Below are positions 6,763 to 17,113 of a stretch of DNA of 64,000 nucleotides, one piece after another (the stretch's first letter is position 1; each line of letters begins with the position of its first letter). The position numbers and the translations under genes are program-made. Origin of the DNA: Lacticaseibacillus suibinensis (GTDB lineage Bacteria > Bacillota > Bacilli > Lactobacillales > Lactobacillaceae). The notes beneath the pieces are model-generated. The model was not told the origin of the DNA. It did not search any database and saw only the letters and a program-made list of their open reading frames with translations. The stretch lies in assembly GCF_003946175.1 (NCBI RefSeq), contig NZ_RHOK01000003.1, positions 1 to 64,000 on the forward strand, written 5' to 3'.

Positions 6763-8502
6763 ATGCAACTTGCAGCATTACGGCACCGCCCAGAAAGCGA
6801 AGATTGTTTTTTGTACACTCCAGATGAGCTGCGGCTGCGGCTCCACACGGCCAAGGCCGACGTGCAGGCGGTCACCGTACTGTACGGGGATCCGTATGTC
6901 ACGGCGCCGAATGCGGCCACCGGGGAGCCGGAATTCGCCTATCAAGAGGCGGCGATGACCAAAACCGGCACCGGCCAAACCAGCGACTACTGGACCATCA
7001 GCCTGACCGCGCCGTACCACCGGCTGCAGTACCAGTTCCTGGTGACCGGCCAGGACGGCAGCACCATCCTGCTCGGCGACCGCGGTCTGCGCGCCGACAG
7101 CGCCGCCAACCGCCGGGCCAATCTGTTCCGAGTGCCGTACTTCCACGCGATTGACACGGTGCAGACGCCGGCTTGGGTCAAGGAAACCGTGTGGTACCAG
7201 ATCTTCCCAGAGCGCTTCGCTAACGGGGACCAGACGAATGACCCCAAGGGTACCAAGCCCTGGCGGCCGGCGGATCACCCGGGCCGCGAGGATTACTACG
7301 GCGGCGACCTGCAAGGGGTGCTGGATCACCTGGCCGACCTGCAGGCGCTTGGCGTGAACGGGCTGTATTTCTGCCCGGTGTTCACCGCGATGTCGAACCA
7401 CAAGTACGACACCATCGACTACTTCAACATTGACCCGGCGTTTGGCGACAAGGCTTTGTTCGCCGAACTGGTTAACCAGGCCCACCGGCGCGGCATGCGG
7501 GTGATGCTGGATGCCGTGTTCAACCACATGGGCAGCCGCAGCATGCAGTGGCAGGACGTGCTGAAGTTCGGCGCGCAGTCGCGCTTCGCCTCCTGGTTCC
7601 ACATCAACCGCTTCCCGGTGGCCCCATTCGCCGCGCCGGCGCAAGGCAGCGTGCCGCAGTACGACACGTTTGCCTTCGAGCCCCACATGCCGAAGCTCGA
7701 CACCAGCAGCCCGGCGGTGCAGGACTACCTGCTCGAGGTGGCGACGTACTGGATCAAGCAGTTCGATATCGACGCCTGGCGGCTGGATGTGGCCAACGAG
7801 GTGGACCACCACTTCTGGAAACGGTTCAACCAGGCAACCAAGGCCATCAAGCCCGATTTCTTCGTGCTGGGCGAGGTCTGGCACTCCAGCCAGCCGTGGC
7901 TTAACGGGGATGAGTTCGACGGCGTCATGAATTACGCGTTCACCGAACAGATTGAGGCCCACTTCCTGACCGGCAAGCTGAGCGCGCCCGAGCTGACCGC
8001 AGCGCTGACGGATCAGCTGATGCTGTACCGCGACCAAACCGACCAGGCGATGCTGAACATGCTGGATTCGCACGACACCGCGCGGCTGCTGACGGTGGCC
8101 GGTGGCGACGAGGACTTGGCCCTGCAGGCGCTGGCCTTCACCTTCCTGCAGACTGGGATGCCGTGCCTGTATTACGGCACGGAAATGGGCATGGCCGGTG
8201 AAAACGATCCCGACTGCCGGCGGCCGATGGACTGGGCGCAGCTGAAGGGGCCAATCTGGCAGCGCGTGCAGGCCCTGGTGACCTTCCGCCGCGCCCAGGC
8301 GGCAACGCTGGGCACCGGCACCACGGCGCTGAGCGTGACCGCGGCCGGGCTGCTCAAGGTGACCCGCACCGGTGCGCACACCGTGACGGCGTATTTTAAC
8401 ACCACCAAGCAGCCGGTGGCCCTGACCGCTAGGCCAGTGCTGGCACAGGGTTACGCCGACCAGCAGCTGGCGCCGACCGGGTTCGCCGTTATGGTTCAGT
8501 AA
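6763..8502 (+). CDS. neopullulanase / maltogenic amylase (GH13_20 type)
   Basis: This 579-residue enzyme has an N-terminal CBM34-like beta domain (residues 1-125) before the GH13 barrel, the hallmark of cyclomaltodextrinase, neopullulanase and maltogenic amylase. Catalytic regions are DAVFNHMG, WRLDVANEVDHHFW (nucleophile Asp), LGEVWHSS (acid/base Glu) and LDSHDTARL. There is no signal peptide, so it hydrolyses imported maltodextrins, cyclodextrins or short pullulan fragments in the cytoplasm, feeding the phosphorylase and glucosidases. It starts 3 nt after the preceding stop, with AAAGGGG twelve bases before the ATG. Confidence 0.88.
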   Translation: MQLAALRHRPESEDCFLYTPDELRLRLHTAKADVQAVTVLYGDPYVTAPNAATGEPEFAYQEAAMTKTGTGQTSDYWTISLTAPYHRLQYQFLVTGQDGSTILLGDRGLRADSAANRRANLFRVPYFHAIDTVQTPAWVKETVWYQIFPERFANGDQTNDPKGTKPWRPADHPGREDYYGGDLQGVLDHLADLQALGVNGLYFCPVFTAMSNHKYDTIDYFNIDPAFGDKALFAELVNQAHRRGMRVMLDAVFNHMGSRSMQWQDVLKFGAQSRFASWFHINRFPVAPFAAPAQGSVPQYDTFAFEPHMPKLDTSSPAVQDYLLEVATYWIKQFDIDAWRLDVANEVDHHFWKRFNQATKAIKPDFFVLGEVWHSSQPWLNGDEFDGVMNYAFTEQIEAHFLTGKLSAPELTAALTDQLMLYRDQTDQAMLNMLDSHDTARLLTVAGGDEDLALQALAFTFLQTGMPCLYYGTEMGMAGENDPDCRRPMDWAQLKGPIWQRVQALVTFRRAQAATLGTGTTALSVTAAGLLKVTRTGAHTVTAYFNTTKQPVALTARPVLAQGYADQQLAPTGFAVMVQ

Positions 8503-8507
8503 GATTC

Positions 8508-8521
8508 TGATAGCGGTAACA
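8508..8521 (+). promoter_or_regulatory. second cre-like operator
   Basis: TGATAGCGGTAACA fits the cre consensus at all defined positions and shares AGCGGTAACA with the site at 5015. It lies upstream of a candidate promoter rather than within it, centred about 54 nt before the presumed start, a position seen at CcpA-activated promoters. The bound regulator (CcpA or MalR) is not known. Confidence 0.78.
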
Positions 8522-8534
8522 GGCGATTCGACCT

Positions 8535-8562
8535 TTTAAAAGCGGTTTCATCTTATCATAAT
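8535..8562 (+). promoter_or_regulatory. candidate promoter for the maltose phosphorylase operon
   Basis: TTTAAA (8535-8540) and CATAAT (8557-8562) are spaced by 16 nt and lie 60 nt before the phosphorylase start. An AGGTG...CACCT hairpin (about 8581-8600) follows in the leader. The hexamers are only fair matches. Confidence 0.5.
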
Positions 8563-8620
8563 CAGCAGTGTAGAAAAGTTCAGGTGGCGCAATTCACCTC
8601 CCGAAAGTGAAGGATGCAAG

Positions 8621-10879
8621 ATGAAACGGATATTTGAAATCGACCCGTGGCTGGTACAAAGCCACCAATTAAACCCCAACGAGAAACGCCTGCAGGAAAG
8701 CATGACCGCCATTGGCAACGGCTACATGGGCCTGCGCGGTAACTTCGAAGAAGGTTACAGCGGTGATCACCTGCAAGGCACGTATCTCGGTGGCGTCTGG
8801 TTCCCAGATAAAACTGTCGTCGGCTGGTGGAAAAACGGCTACCCGGATTACTTCGGCAAGGCGATCAACGCGCCGAGCTTCATCGGCATGGCGCTCACCG
8901 TGAACGGTGAGCGCGTCGATCTGGCCACCAGCGCCTACCGCGATTTCACCCTCACGCTTGACCTGCACCAGGGCCTGCTGACCCGCAGCTTCGTATTTGA
9001 GGGCAAAAAGGCCACGGTGCGCTTCACCTTCAAACGCTTCCTCAGCAACGTGATTAAGGAGGCGGCGCTGGTGCAGCTCACTGCCGAAAGCTTGGCCGGA
9101 CCGGCCGAGCTGACGGTGGCCGCCCAGCTCGACGGCAACGTCACGAACGAGGACAGCAACTACGACGAGTGCTTCTGGGCGCCGCAGGGGGAGGACGCCG
9201 CGGCTGGCACGATCCAGCTGCAGACCAAGCCCAACCCGTTCGGAGTCCCGCAGTTCACGGTGTTGCTCAAGCAAAGCCTGCGCCAAGGCGCAACCATTTT
9301 GCCCGGCACCGTGACTACCAGCACCGGCCAGCTGACCAGCACGGTCACGCTGGCGCTGGCGCCGAACGTGCCGGTCCAGCTGGAAAAGGACGTCATCGTG
9401 GTCACGAGCCGCGACGTCGCCCCTGAGGCCCAGACCGAAGCGGCCTCAGGGCTGATGACGCAGCTGCAGGGGCAGAGCTTCGCGGCCCACCTGGCGGCGC
9501 ACACCGCCTTGTGGACCAAGCGCTGGGCCCAAAGCGACGTTGTGATTGAAGGCGACGACGCGGCCCAGCAAGGCATCCGCTTCAACCTCGCCCAGCTGTT
9601 CATGACCTACTACGGCGACGATAAGCGGCTCAACGTGGGGCCGAAGGGTTTCACCGGTGAGAAGTACGGCGGCGCGACCTACTGGGATACCGAGGCCTAC
9701 GTGGTGCCGATGTACGTCGCCGCCACCCCGCCGGCCGTGACCCGGGCGCTGCTGCAGTACCGGCACGACCAGCTGCCCGGCGCCTACCACAACGCCCAGC
9801 AGCAGGGGCTCAAAGGCGCCTTGTTCCCGATGGTGACCTTCAATGGCATCGAGTGCCACAATGAATGGGAAATCACCTTCGAGGAACTGCACCGCAACGC
9901 GGCGGTCGCTTTTGCGATTTACCAGTACACGGCCTACACCGGCGATGAAAGCTACGTCAACCACGACGGCATGGAGGTGCTGGTGGGCATCAGCCGCTTC
10001 TGGGCGGACCGGGTCCACTTCTCCAAGCGCGCCGGCAAGTACATGATCCACGGGGTCACCGGGCCGAACGAGTACGAAAACAACGTCAACAACAACTGGT
10101 ACACCAACACAATGGCCGCGTGGTGCCTGGAGTACACCCTGGCCCGGCTGCCCAAGGCCGATGCCGCCATTCAGGCCAGGCTGGCCGTGAGCGCCGCCGA
10201 GCAGCAACAATGGCAGGACATTATCGACCGCATGTACTATCCGGAGGACAAGAAGCTGGGCATTTTCGTCCAGCACGACACCTTCCTGGATAAGGACCTG
10301 CGGCCGGCAAGCTCGATTCCAGCAGATCAGCGGCCAATCAACCAGCACTGGTCCTGGGACCGCATCCTGCGGTCACCGTTCATCAAGCAGGCGGATGTGC
10401 TTCAGGGCGTGTACTTCCTGAACGACCGCTTCACCCGCGAGCAGAAGGAACGCAATTTTGACTTCTACGAGCCGCTGACGGTGCACGAAAGCTCGCTGAG
10501 CGCCTCGATTCATGCGGTGCTGGCCGCCGAACTTGGCAAGCAGGACAAGGCCGTTGAGCTGTACCAGCGCACGGCCCGCCTGGACCTGGATAACTACAAC
10601 AACGACACGGCAGACGGCCTGCACATCACCTCGATGACCGGCGGCTGGCTGGCCATTGTGCAGGGCTTTGCCGGCATGCGCTACGACCATGATCAACTGC
10701 GGTTCGCTCCGTTCCTGCCGAAGCAGTGGCAGGGTTACCAGTTCCGCATCAACTACCGCGGCCGGGTGATTCAAGTCGCGGTTGGGAAAGAAGTGGCGGT
10801 GACCCTGCTAGCCGGCCCGCCGCTGACCGTGATGGTTGCCGGCCGGCCGCAGCATTTGGAGGTGAGCGCGCATGCTTAA
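8621..10879 (+). CDS. mapA: maltose phosphorylase (GH65)
   Basis: At 752 residues this matches the family length. GH65 maltose phosphorylase splits maltose with phosphate to glucose and beta-glucose 1-phosphate in the cytoplasm. It shows the N-terminal [14 protein letters not shown] segment, the central [10 protein letters not shown] and [15 protein letters not shown] motifs, and [20 protein letters not shown], which carries the general-acid Glu in the GP(N/D)EY motif (about residue 485). The C-terminal beta sandwich is complete. AAGGATGCAAG precedes the ATG. The last 8 nt overlap the beta-phosphoglucomutase gene, which uses its product. Confidence 0.95.
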   Translation: MKRIFEIDPWLVQSHQLNPNEKRLQESMTAIGNGYMGLRGNFEEGYSGDHLQGTYLGGVWFPDKTVVGWWKNGYPDYFGKAINAPSFIGMALTVNGERVDLATSAYRDFTLTLDLHQGLLTRSFVFEGKKATVRFTFKRFLSNVIKEAALVQLTAESLAGPAELTVAAQLDGNVTNEDSNYDECFWAPQGEDAAAGTIQLQTKPNPFGVPQFTVLLKQSLRQGATILPGTVTTSTGQLTSTVTLALAPNVPVQLEKDVIVVTSRDVAPEAQTEAASGLMTQLQGQSFAAHLAAHTALWTKRWAQSDVVIEGDDAAQQGIRFNLAQLFMTYYGDDKRLNVGPKGFTGEKYGGATYWDTEAYVVPMYVAATPPAVTRALLQYRHDQLPGAYHNAQQQGLKGALFPMVTFNGIECHNEWEITFEELHRNAAVAFAIYQYTAYTGDESYVNHDGMEVLVGISRFWADRVHFSKRAGKYMIHGVTGPNEYENNVNNNWYTNTMAAWCLEYTLARLPKADAAIQARLAVSAAEQQQWQDIIDRMYYPEDKKLGIFVQHDTFLDKDLRPASSIPADQRPINQHWSWDRILRSPFIKQADVLQGVYFLNDRFTREQKERNFDFYEPLTVHESSLSASIHAVLAAELGKQDKAVELYQRTARLDLDNYNNDTADGLHITSMTGGWLAIVQGFAGMRYDHDQLRFAPFLPKQWQGYQFRINYRGRVIQVAVGKEVAVTLLAGPPLTVMVAGRPQHLEVSAHA

Positions 10880-11552
10880 AGGATTACTATTCGACCTCGA
10901 CGGGGTCTTGACCGACTCGGCCAAGTTCCACTTGCAGGCCTGGAGTCAGTTGGCCACCCAGCTGGGCATCACCCTGACGCCGGCTGAGCGCGAAGGCCTG
11001 CGCGGTCGATCTCGGCTGGACTCGCTGAACCTGATTTTGGCGGCTGGTGGCCAGGAAGACCGGTTCAGTGCGGCGGAGAAAACGGCGCTGACCGACCAGA
11101 AGAACGCGGTTTACCTGCAGCTGATTCAGACGATGACGCCGGCGGACATCCTGCCAGGTATTCCGCAACTGCTGAAGGACGCGCAGGCGGCCGGCCTAAA
11201 AATGGCCATCGCCTCGGCCTCGCGAAACGCCCCGACGATTCTTGACCACCTGGGCCTGGCCGCCAGCTTCGACGCTATCGTCGATCCGGCGACCCTGCAC
11301 CGCGGCAAGCCTGACCCGGAAATCTACGAGCAGGCGCAAGCGCTGCTGGGGCTCCAGGCCGCTGAGGTGATTGGTTTCGAGGACGCCTCGGCCGGGGTCG
11401 CCGCCATCAAAGCGGCTGGTCAATTCGCGGTTGGCATTGGGGATGCCCGGCGTCTGGCCGCGGCGGATTACCTAGTGAAAGACACGGCGGCCCTGCAGCT
11501 GAGCCAGTTGCAAGCGGCGTTCGCCAAAGAAAGTGGGGAGACTAATGGTTGA
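10872..11552 (+). CDS. pgmB: beta-phosphoglucomutase
   Basis: A 226-residue HAD-superfamily protein with [16 protein letters not shown] (phospho-accepting Asp8 and acid/base Asp10), a helical cap containing [21 protein letters not shown] as motif II, and [16 protein letters not shown] as motif IV. Beta-phosphoglucomutase turns the beta-glucose 1-phosphate from maltose phosphorylase into glucose 6-phosphate. It overlaps the phosphorylase and malK genes by 8 nt at each end, so translation is coupled through all three. Confidence 0.95.
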   Translation: MLKGLLFDLDGVLTDSAKFHLQAWSQLATQLGITLTPAEREGLRGRSRLDSLNLILAAGGQEDRFSAAEKTALTDQKNAVYLQLIQTMTPADILPGIPQLLKDAQAAGLKMAIASASRNAPTILDHLGLAASFDAIVDPATLHRGKPDPEIYEQAQALLGLQAAEVIGFEDASAGVAAIKAAGQFAVGIGDARRLAAADYLVKDTAALQLSQLQAAFAKESGETNG

Positions 11553-12672
11553 AATCGACTTGGACCACCTCTACAAGAAGTACGATGACGGCGAGGATTA
11601 CTCGGTGGTAGACTTCGATCTTCACATCAAGGATAAGGAGTTCATCGTGTTCGTCGGGCCCTCGGGCTGCGGGAAGTCTACCACGCTGCGCATGATTGCG
11701 GGGCTGGAAGACATTACCAAAGGCGAACTGAAAATCGACGATAAGGTGATGAACGACGTGGCCCCCAAGGACCGCAACATCGCCATGGTGTTTCAGAACT
11801 ACGCCTTGTACCCGCACATGTCGGTGTACGACAACATGGCGTTCGGCCTGAAGCTGCGGCACTACAAGAAGGAGGACATCGACGAACGCGTGCAAAACGC
11901 GGCGGAGATTCTCGGCTTGAAGCCGTTTCTCGACCGGAAGCCGGCCGCCTTGTCCGGGGGCCAGCGGCAGCGGGTCGCTTTGGGGCGGGCCATTGTCCGC
12001 GATGCTCCAATCTTCCTGATGGATGAGCCCCTGTCGAACCTGGACGCGAAGCTGCGGGTGTCCATGCGGGCGGAAATCGCCAAGCTTCACCAGCGCCTGA
12101 ACACCACCACGATTTACGTGACCCACGATCAAACCGAGGCCATGACCATGGCCGACCGGGTTGTCGTCATGTCCGTGGGCCACGTGCAGCAAATCGGCAC
12201 GCCGGCCGAGGTTTACCAGAACCCGCGGAACCAGTTCGTGGCCGGGTTCATCGGGTCGCCGGCGATGAACTTCTTCAACATGACGTACCAAGACGGCTTC
12301 GTCAGCGATGGCCAAAGCATTCGCCTCAAGGTGCCAGAAGGCCGGGCGAAGATTTTGGACGATCAGGGCTACAACGGCAAGGAAGTCGTGTTCGGCATCC
12401 GGCCGGAGGACATCCATTCAGAGGAGGCCTTCCTGGAGACCTGGCCGGACGCGGTGATCAGTTCAACCGTGTCGGTGTCCGAGCTCCTGGGCGCCACCGA
12501 GCAGCTTTACCTGAAGGCGGATGACACCGAGTACGTTGCCAACGTCAACGCGCGCGACTTCCACAACCCTGGGGACCACGTGAAAATGGGCTTCGACGTC
12601 AACAAGGCGCACTTCTTCGACAAGGACACGACAATGGCAATCGTGGCCAAGCCGATACCGCTGGAAGGCTGA
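11545..12672 (+). CDS. malK: maltodextrin ABC transporter ATP-binding protein MalK/MsmK
   Basis: A 375-residue CUT1-type sugar ATPase: Walker [10 protein letters not shown] (about 38), Q-loop [11 protein letters not shown], signature [14 protein letters not shown], Walker [14 protein letters not shown]-loop [10 protein letters not shown], and a C-terminal OB-type regulatory domain ([12 protein letters not shown]). It energises MalEFG encoded at 14464-17971. GTGGGGAG lies five bases before the ATG at 11545; an upstream GTG at 11533 falls in the ribosome site. Proteins of this type can also serve other sugar importers. Confidence 0.93.
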   Translation: MVEIDLDHLYKKYDDGEDYSVVDFDLHIKDKEFIVFVGPSGCGKSTTLRMIAGLEDITKGELKIDDKVMNDVAPKDRNIAMVFQNYALYPHMSVYDNMAFGLKLRHYKKEDIDERVQNAAEILGLKPFLDRKPAALSGGQRQRVALGRAIVRDAPIFLMDEPLSNLDAKLRVSMRAEIAKLHQRLNTTTIYVTHDQTEAMTMADRVVVMSVGHVQQIGTPAEVYQNPRNQFVAGFIGSPAMNFFNMTYQDGFVSDGQSIRLKVPEGRAKILDDQGYNGKEVVFGIRPEDIHSEEAFLETWPDAVISSTVSVSELLGATEQLYLKADDTEYVANVNARDFHNPGDHVKMGFDVNKAHFFDKDTTMAIVAKPIPLEG

Positions 12673-12684
12673 GGAGGTGAAGGC

Positions 12685-14292
12685 ATGACCCCATGGTGGC
12701 AGCAAGCCGTCATTTATCAGATCTACCCGAAGAGTTTTCAGGACAGCAACGGCGATGGCATCGGCGATTTGCCGGGCATTACCAGTCGCCTCGATTACCT
12801 CAAGCGGCTGGGCGTCGATGCCCTGTGGCTGAGCCCGGTGTACGTGTCGCCCGGCGAGGACAACGGCTACGACATTGCGGACTACGAGGCCATCGATCCC
12901 CATTTCGGGACGATGGCTGACATGGACGCCTTGATCGCCGCCGCCAAGCAGCGCGACATCCGCATCATCATGGACCTGGTCGTCAACCACACCTCCTCGG
13001 CCCACCGCTGGTTCGTTGAGGCCCGCCGCAGCCGAGACGCGCCGCACCGCGACTTTTACCTCTGGCGCGACCCGAAAGCTGGGCAGGTGCCCAACGCCAT
13101 GACCTCGACCTTCGGCGGCTCGGCCTGGCAGTACGACGCGCCAACCGGCCAGTACTACCTGCACCTCTTCGGCAAGGGCCAGCCGGACCTCAACTGGGCC
13201 AACCCGGCGGTCCGCCAGGCGATTTACCGGATGATGAACTTCTGGATTGAGAAGGGCATCGGCGGGTTCCGCATGGATGTCATCGACCTGATTGGCAAGG
13301 ACCCGGACCGTGAGATTCGTGAAAACGGTCCGCAGCTCCACCCTTACCTTCGCGAAATGAACCAAGCCACATTCGGCGGCACCGACCTAATGACCGTTGG
13401 CGAGACCTGGGGGGCCACGCCGGCCATTGCCCAGCAGTACTCCGATCCGCAGCACCACGAGCTCTCGATGGTGTTCCAGTTCGAGGCCATGCAGCTCGAC
13501 CAGCAGCCCGGCAAGGAAAAGTGGGACCTCAAGGCCTTTGACCCGGCGGCGCTCAAGCAGGTGCTGGCGAAGTGGCAGACCCAGCTCGACTATGCGCACG
13601 GCTGGAACAGCCTGTTTTGGAACAACCACGACCTGCCGCGTATCGTGTCCCGCTGGGGCGACGATGGCCGCTACCGGGAGCGCTCGGCCAAGATGTTCGC
13701 CATCCTGCTTCACCTGCTGCGCGGCACTCCGTACATCTACCAAGGCGAGGAAATCGGCATGACCAATACCCCGGTCGCCGATATCGTCGAGGTCAACGAT
13801 CTGGAAAGCCGCAACATGTACGAGGCGCGGCTGGCGCAAGGGGTGCCGCGCGCCACCTTGCTTCACGCCATCAACGTCAAGGGCCGCGACAACGCGCGCC
13901 GGCCGCTGCAGTGGGACGCCAGCGCGAACGCCGGCTTCACCACCGGCACACCGTGGCTGGGGATCAACCCCAACTACAAGACGCTGAACGTCGAGGCGGC
14001 GCTGGCGGCGCCGGAGTCTGTGTTTTACACCTACCAGCAGCTGATTGCGCTGCGCCACGAACACGACATTGTGGTGCACGGGGCCTTCACCCTGCTGGCC
14101 ACGGCCCCTGGCGTGATGGCCTACTACCGCACGCTGGGCACCGCACGCTGGCTGGTCGTGGCCAACCTCACCGCGACGCGTCAGCCGTTCCACCTGCCGG
14201 CGGCGCTCAAGCGGGTCTTAATCACCAACCTGCCTGGCCTGACCGGTGAAACGCTTGCGCCGTACCAGGCCTTCGCAGCGGTTATCGATTGA
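12685..14292 (+). CDS. malL: GH13_31 oligo-1,6-glucosidase
   Basis: This 535-residue cytoplasmic enzyme opens with WWQQAVIYQIYPKSFQDSNGDG and carries region I DLVVNHTS, region II GFRMDVIDLI (nucleophile Asp followed by Val), region III TVGETWG and region IV FWNNHDLPR. Val after the nucleophile is the signature of alpha-1,6-acting members, so isomaltose/panose-type substrates are expected. It complements the alpha-1,4-type paralogue at 5093. Trehalose-6-phosphate hydrolase is a less likely alternative because the gene sits in a maltodextrin cluster. GAGGAGG precedes the ATG, 12 nt after malK. Confidence 0.88.
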   Translation: MTPWWQQAVIYQIYPKSFQDSNGDGIGDLPGITSRLDYLKRLGVDALWLSPVYVSPGEDNGYDIADYEAIDPHFGTMADMDALIAAAKQRDIRIIMDLVVNHTSSAHRWFVEARRSRDAPHRDFYLWRDPKAGQVPNAMTSTFGGSAWQYDAPTGQYYLHLFGKGQPDLNWANPAVRQAIYRMMNFWIEKGIGGFRMDVIDLIGKDPDREIRENGPQLHPYLREMNQATFGGTDLMTVGETWGATPAIAQQYSDPQHHELSMVFQFEAMQLDQQPGKEKWDLKAFDPAALKQVLAKWQTQLDYAHGWNSLFWNNHDLPRIVSRWGDDGRYRERSAKMFAILLHLLRGTPYIYQGEEIGMTNTPVADIVEVNDLESRNMYEARLAQGVPRATLLHAINVKGRDNARRPLQWDASANAGFTTGTPWLGINPNYKTLNVEAALAAPESVFYTYQQLIALRHEHDIVVHGAFTLLATAPGVMAYYRTLGTARWLVVANLTATRQPFHLPAALKRVLITNLPGLTGETLAPYQAFAAVID

Positions 14293-14351
14293 ATCTGGGT
14301 TACCGGTATTATTGACGCACCATGCGGGGCACCGCCTGCACGCTTGGCTTT

Positions 14352-14394
14352 GCCCAGGACCTCACTACCAAAATGCGGCAGCAATGTCCTGGGC
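14352..14394 (+). repeat. intercistronic stem-loop between malL and malE
   Basis: GCCCAGGAC (14352-14360) and GTCCTGGGC (14386-14394) form a perfect 9-bp stem around a 25-nt loop. No T run follows, so it is not a normal terminator. Its place just before the binding-protein gene fits a processing or mRNA-stabilising hairpin that raises malE levels over the enzyme genes. Confidence 0.65.
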
Positions 14395-14463
14395 GCCGCT
14401 AATCGTCGGGCTACGAACGCCCCGCTTCGCAGCTTTTATTATTCCATTAGGAGGAATCTCATC

Positions 14464-15696
14464 ATGAAATTATGGCAAAAGATCGCTTTGGGGAGCACCG
14501 CTTTGCTATCTGCAACCGTTCTTGCCGCATGTGGTAGCTCCAGCTCCAGTTCTTCCAGCACCGACAGCAGCAAGGTTACCGGCACCGTGAAGCTCTGGGC
14601 CGATACCACCCAGGTGTCGTACTACAAGAAAATCGTGAAGAACTTTAACAAGAAGTACCCAGACGTGACGGTCAAGGTCACCCAAAGCCCGAACGGCTCC
14701 GCCAACGCGAAGACCGATGTCGGTAAGGACCCGGCCAAGGCGGCAGACGTCTTCGAAGTGCCAAACGATCAGCTGGGGTCGATGGCCGATCAGGGCTACA
14801 TCAACCCGTTGTCACCAGCCGCAACCAAGCAGGTCAAGGCCAACAACGTGGCCGTGTCCGTCAAAGGCGTGACCTGGAAGAACAAGCTCTACGCCTTCCC
14901 GTTTGCTGAACAAGCTCAGACGGTGTACTACAACAAGTCCAAGCTGTCCGCCGAAGACGTCAAGGACTGGGACACCTTGACCAGCAAGGGCGTGCTGGCC
15001 ACCGACTTCACCAACGCGTACAACTTCTATCCTGTCTTCCTCAGCGCCGGCACCTACCTGTACGGCAAGGACGGCGAAACCCTGACCGGCACCAACGTCA
15101 ACAGCGCCGCCGGGGTCGCCGCAATGACCTGGCTGGCTCAGCAGAAGCAAAACAAGAACGTGATGCAAACCTCTAACGCTTTGAACCAGCTGAAGTCCGG
15201 CAACGCCGCGGCAACCCTGGACGGTCCGTGGAATGCGGCGAACATCAAGAAGATTCTCGGCGACGACTTCGCCGTTGCCCCGTACCCAACTGTGACGATC
15301 AACGGCAAGAAAGTGCAGCTCCAGGCCTTCCAAGGCATCGAAGCCTTTGCCGTGAACTCCCACACGGCCACCAAGAACCAGAAGGCGGCCGCAACGCTGG
15401 CTGAATTTATCACCAACAAACAGTCCCAGCTGATTGTCTACAACGAATCCGGCCAGATTCCAGTCGACAAGTCCGCCCAGAAGAGCGACGCCGTGGCCAG
15501 CGATCCAGTTGCCCAAGCGGTGATGACCATGGGCAAGCCGGGTTACTCCACGCTGATGCCAATGATGCCTCAGATGGCCACCTTCTGGAACCTGTCCGCA
15601 CCACTGATCAACGGTGCTTATACTGGCTCCATCAAGGCGGCTGACTACGCTGCCAAACTGGACACCTTTGCGGCAGCCATTTCGAAGAAGAACTAA
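14464..15696 (+). CDS. malE: maltose/maltodextrin-binding lipoprotein
   Basis: A 410-residue extracellular solute-binding protein. The signal peptide MKLWQKIALGSTALLSATVLAACG ends in the lipobox LAAC (Cys23), followed by a serine-rich tether; the remainder matches the MalE fold, with GTVKLWADTTQVSYY, FEVPNDQLGSMADQG, FPFAEQAQTVYYNK and DGPWNAANIKK. It delivers maltodextrins to MalFG. The frame is open upstream to 14344, but TTAGGAGG at 14449 and the signal peptide fix the start at 14464. Confidence 0.95.
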   Translation: MKLWQKIALGSTALLSATVLAACGSSSSSSSSTDSSKVTGTVKLWADTTQVSYYKKIVKNFNKKYPDVTVKVTQSPNGSANAKTDVGKDPAKAADVFEVPNDQLGSMADQGYINPLSPAATKQVKANNVAVSVKGVTWKNKLYAFPFAEQAQTVYYNKSKLSAEDVKDWDTLTSKGVLATDFTNAYNFYPVFLSAGTYLYGKDGETLTGTNVNSAAGVAAMTWLAQQKQNKNVMQTSNALNQLKSGNAAATLDGPWNAANIKKILGDDFAVAPYPTVTINGKKVQLQAFQGIEAFAVNSHTATKNQKAAATLAEFITNKQSQLIVYNESGQIPVDKSAQKSDAVASDPVAQAVMTMGKPGYSTLMPMMPQMATFWNLSAPLINGAYTGSIKAADYAAKLDTFAAAISKKN

Positions 15697-15752
15697 GGCT
15701 GACCCCGAGCGGCTAAGGGTCGACTCGTTAGCCGGTTCAGGAAGGAGCAATT

Positions 15753-17111
15753 ATGTTTAAAAAGAAAAGTAATTTACCTCCTGCAGCCACGTACAAGGAA
15801 GTTTGGCAAAAAGGTGATCTCAGCTTCAAGCTATCGTTCTTCTTCATGGGCCTGGCCCAGCTGAAGCGGCGGCAGTGGGCGCAGGGTATTTCGCTGCTGG
15901 GGCTCGAGCTGGCCTTCATTGGCTGGCTGAGCTTCAGCGGGGTCTCGGCCTTGGGCATGCTGAGCAACTTGGGGGCCAACAAAACCAAGCGAGTCGTCTT
16001 CGACAACGCGCAAGGCGTGTACCTGACCAAGCTGCCGGATAACTCCGTTGTGATTTTGCTGTTCGGCGTGCTGGCGGTGATCCTCGTGCTGGCCATGATC
16101 GGCCTGTACATTGCCAGCCTGCGGTCCTTGCGCACGCTGTACGTGCAGGTGCGGGACGGCGAGCACGTTGCCACCAACCGCGAGCAGCTGCGTTCACTGC
16201 TCGACAGCCGGCTCCACCTCACTTTGATGGTGATTCCAATCATCGGAGTGATGGCCTTCACTGTGCTGCCGACCCTGTACATGATCTCGATGGCGTTCAC
16301 AAATTATGATTCTAAGCACCCAATCGGCTTCTCCTGGACCGGTTTCAAGGCGTTTGGCAACGTATTGACCGGCGATTTGGCCGGCACCTTCTTCCCGGTG
16401 CTCGGCTGGACCCTGGTCTGGGCCGTCTGTGCGACGGTGACCACCTTCTTCTTCGGCGTCCTTTTGGCCATGCTGATTGAATCCAAGGGCATCACCCACA
16501 AGGGCCTCTGGCGCACGCTGTTCGTGATTGTGTACGCGGTGCCGCAGTTCGTCTCCCTGCTGATGATGGCGCAGTTCCTGGACCTGCAAGGCCCGCTGAA
16601 CACGCTGCTGATGAACTGGGGGTGGATCAGCCATCCCATCAACTTCATCGGGGCCTCGGCAAACGCCACCGTGGCGCGAATCACGGTCATCGTGGTCAAC
16701 ATGTGGATAGGGATTCCGGTGTCGATGCTGACTTCCACGGCAATCATTCAGAACCTGCCGCAGGACCAGATCGAAGCGGCGCGCATGGACGGGGCCAACC
16801 CGTTCCAGGTGTTCCGTCACATCACCTTCCCGCAGATTCTGTTCGTGATGGCGCCGGCCTTGATCCAGCAGTTCATCGGCAACATCAACAACTTCAACGT
16901 CATCTTCCTGTTGACCGGCGGCTACCCAATGAACAACAACTACAATGGCGCGGGGGACACCGACCTGCTGGTGACCTGGCTGTACAACTTGGTCTTCGGC
17001 CAGACGCAGCGTTACAACGCGTCTGCGGTGCTCGGTATCTTGATCTTCATCATCAGTGCCACCGTGTCGCTGCTGGCGTACCGGCGGACCAACGCCTTTA
17101 AGGAGGGATGA
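15753..17111 (+). CDS. malF: maltodextrin ABC transporter permease MalF
   Basis: A 452-residue membrane protein with a long cytoplasmic N-terminus (residues 1-25), about eight transmembrane segments and the EAA loop IEAARMDGANPFQVFRHITFP (about 345), which contacts MalK. The large N-terminal part before the transport domain is normal for MalF. GGAAGGAGCA precedes the ATG. It ends 2 nt before the chosen malG start and their ribosome sites overlap. Confidence 0.93.
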   Translation: MFKKKSNLPPAATYKEVWQKGDLSFKLSFFFMGLAQLKRRQWAQGISLLGLELAFIGWLSFSGVSALGMLSNLGANKTKRVVFDNAQGVYLTKLPDNSVVILLFGVLAVILVLAMIGLYIASLRSLRTLYVQVRDGEHVATNREQLRSLLDSRLHLTLMVIPIIGVMAFTVLPTLYMISMAFTNYDSKHPIGFSWTGFKAFGNVLTGDLAGTFFPVLGWTLVWAVCATVTTFFFGVLLAMLIESKGITHKGLWRTLFVIVYAVPQFVSLLMMAQFLDLQGPLNTLLMNWGWISHPINFIGASANATVARITVIVVNMWIGIPVSMLTSTAIIQNLPQDQIEAARMDGANPFQVFRHITFPQILFVMAPALIQQFIGNINNFNVIFLLTGGYPMNNNYNGAGDTDLLVTWLYNLVFGQTQRYNASAVLGILIFIISATVSLLAYRRTNAFKEG

Positions 17112-17113
17112 TC

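Noticed and set aside
14293-14463. cre site in the malL-malE gap
   Set aside because: GGTTACCGGTATTA is superficially similar but fails several fixed positions of the consensus.
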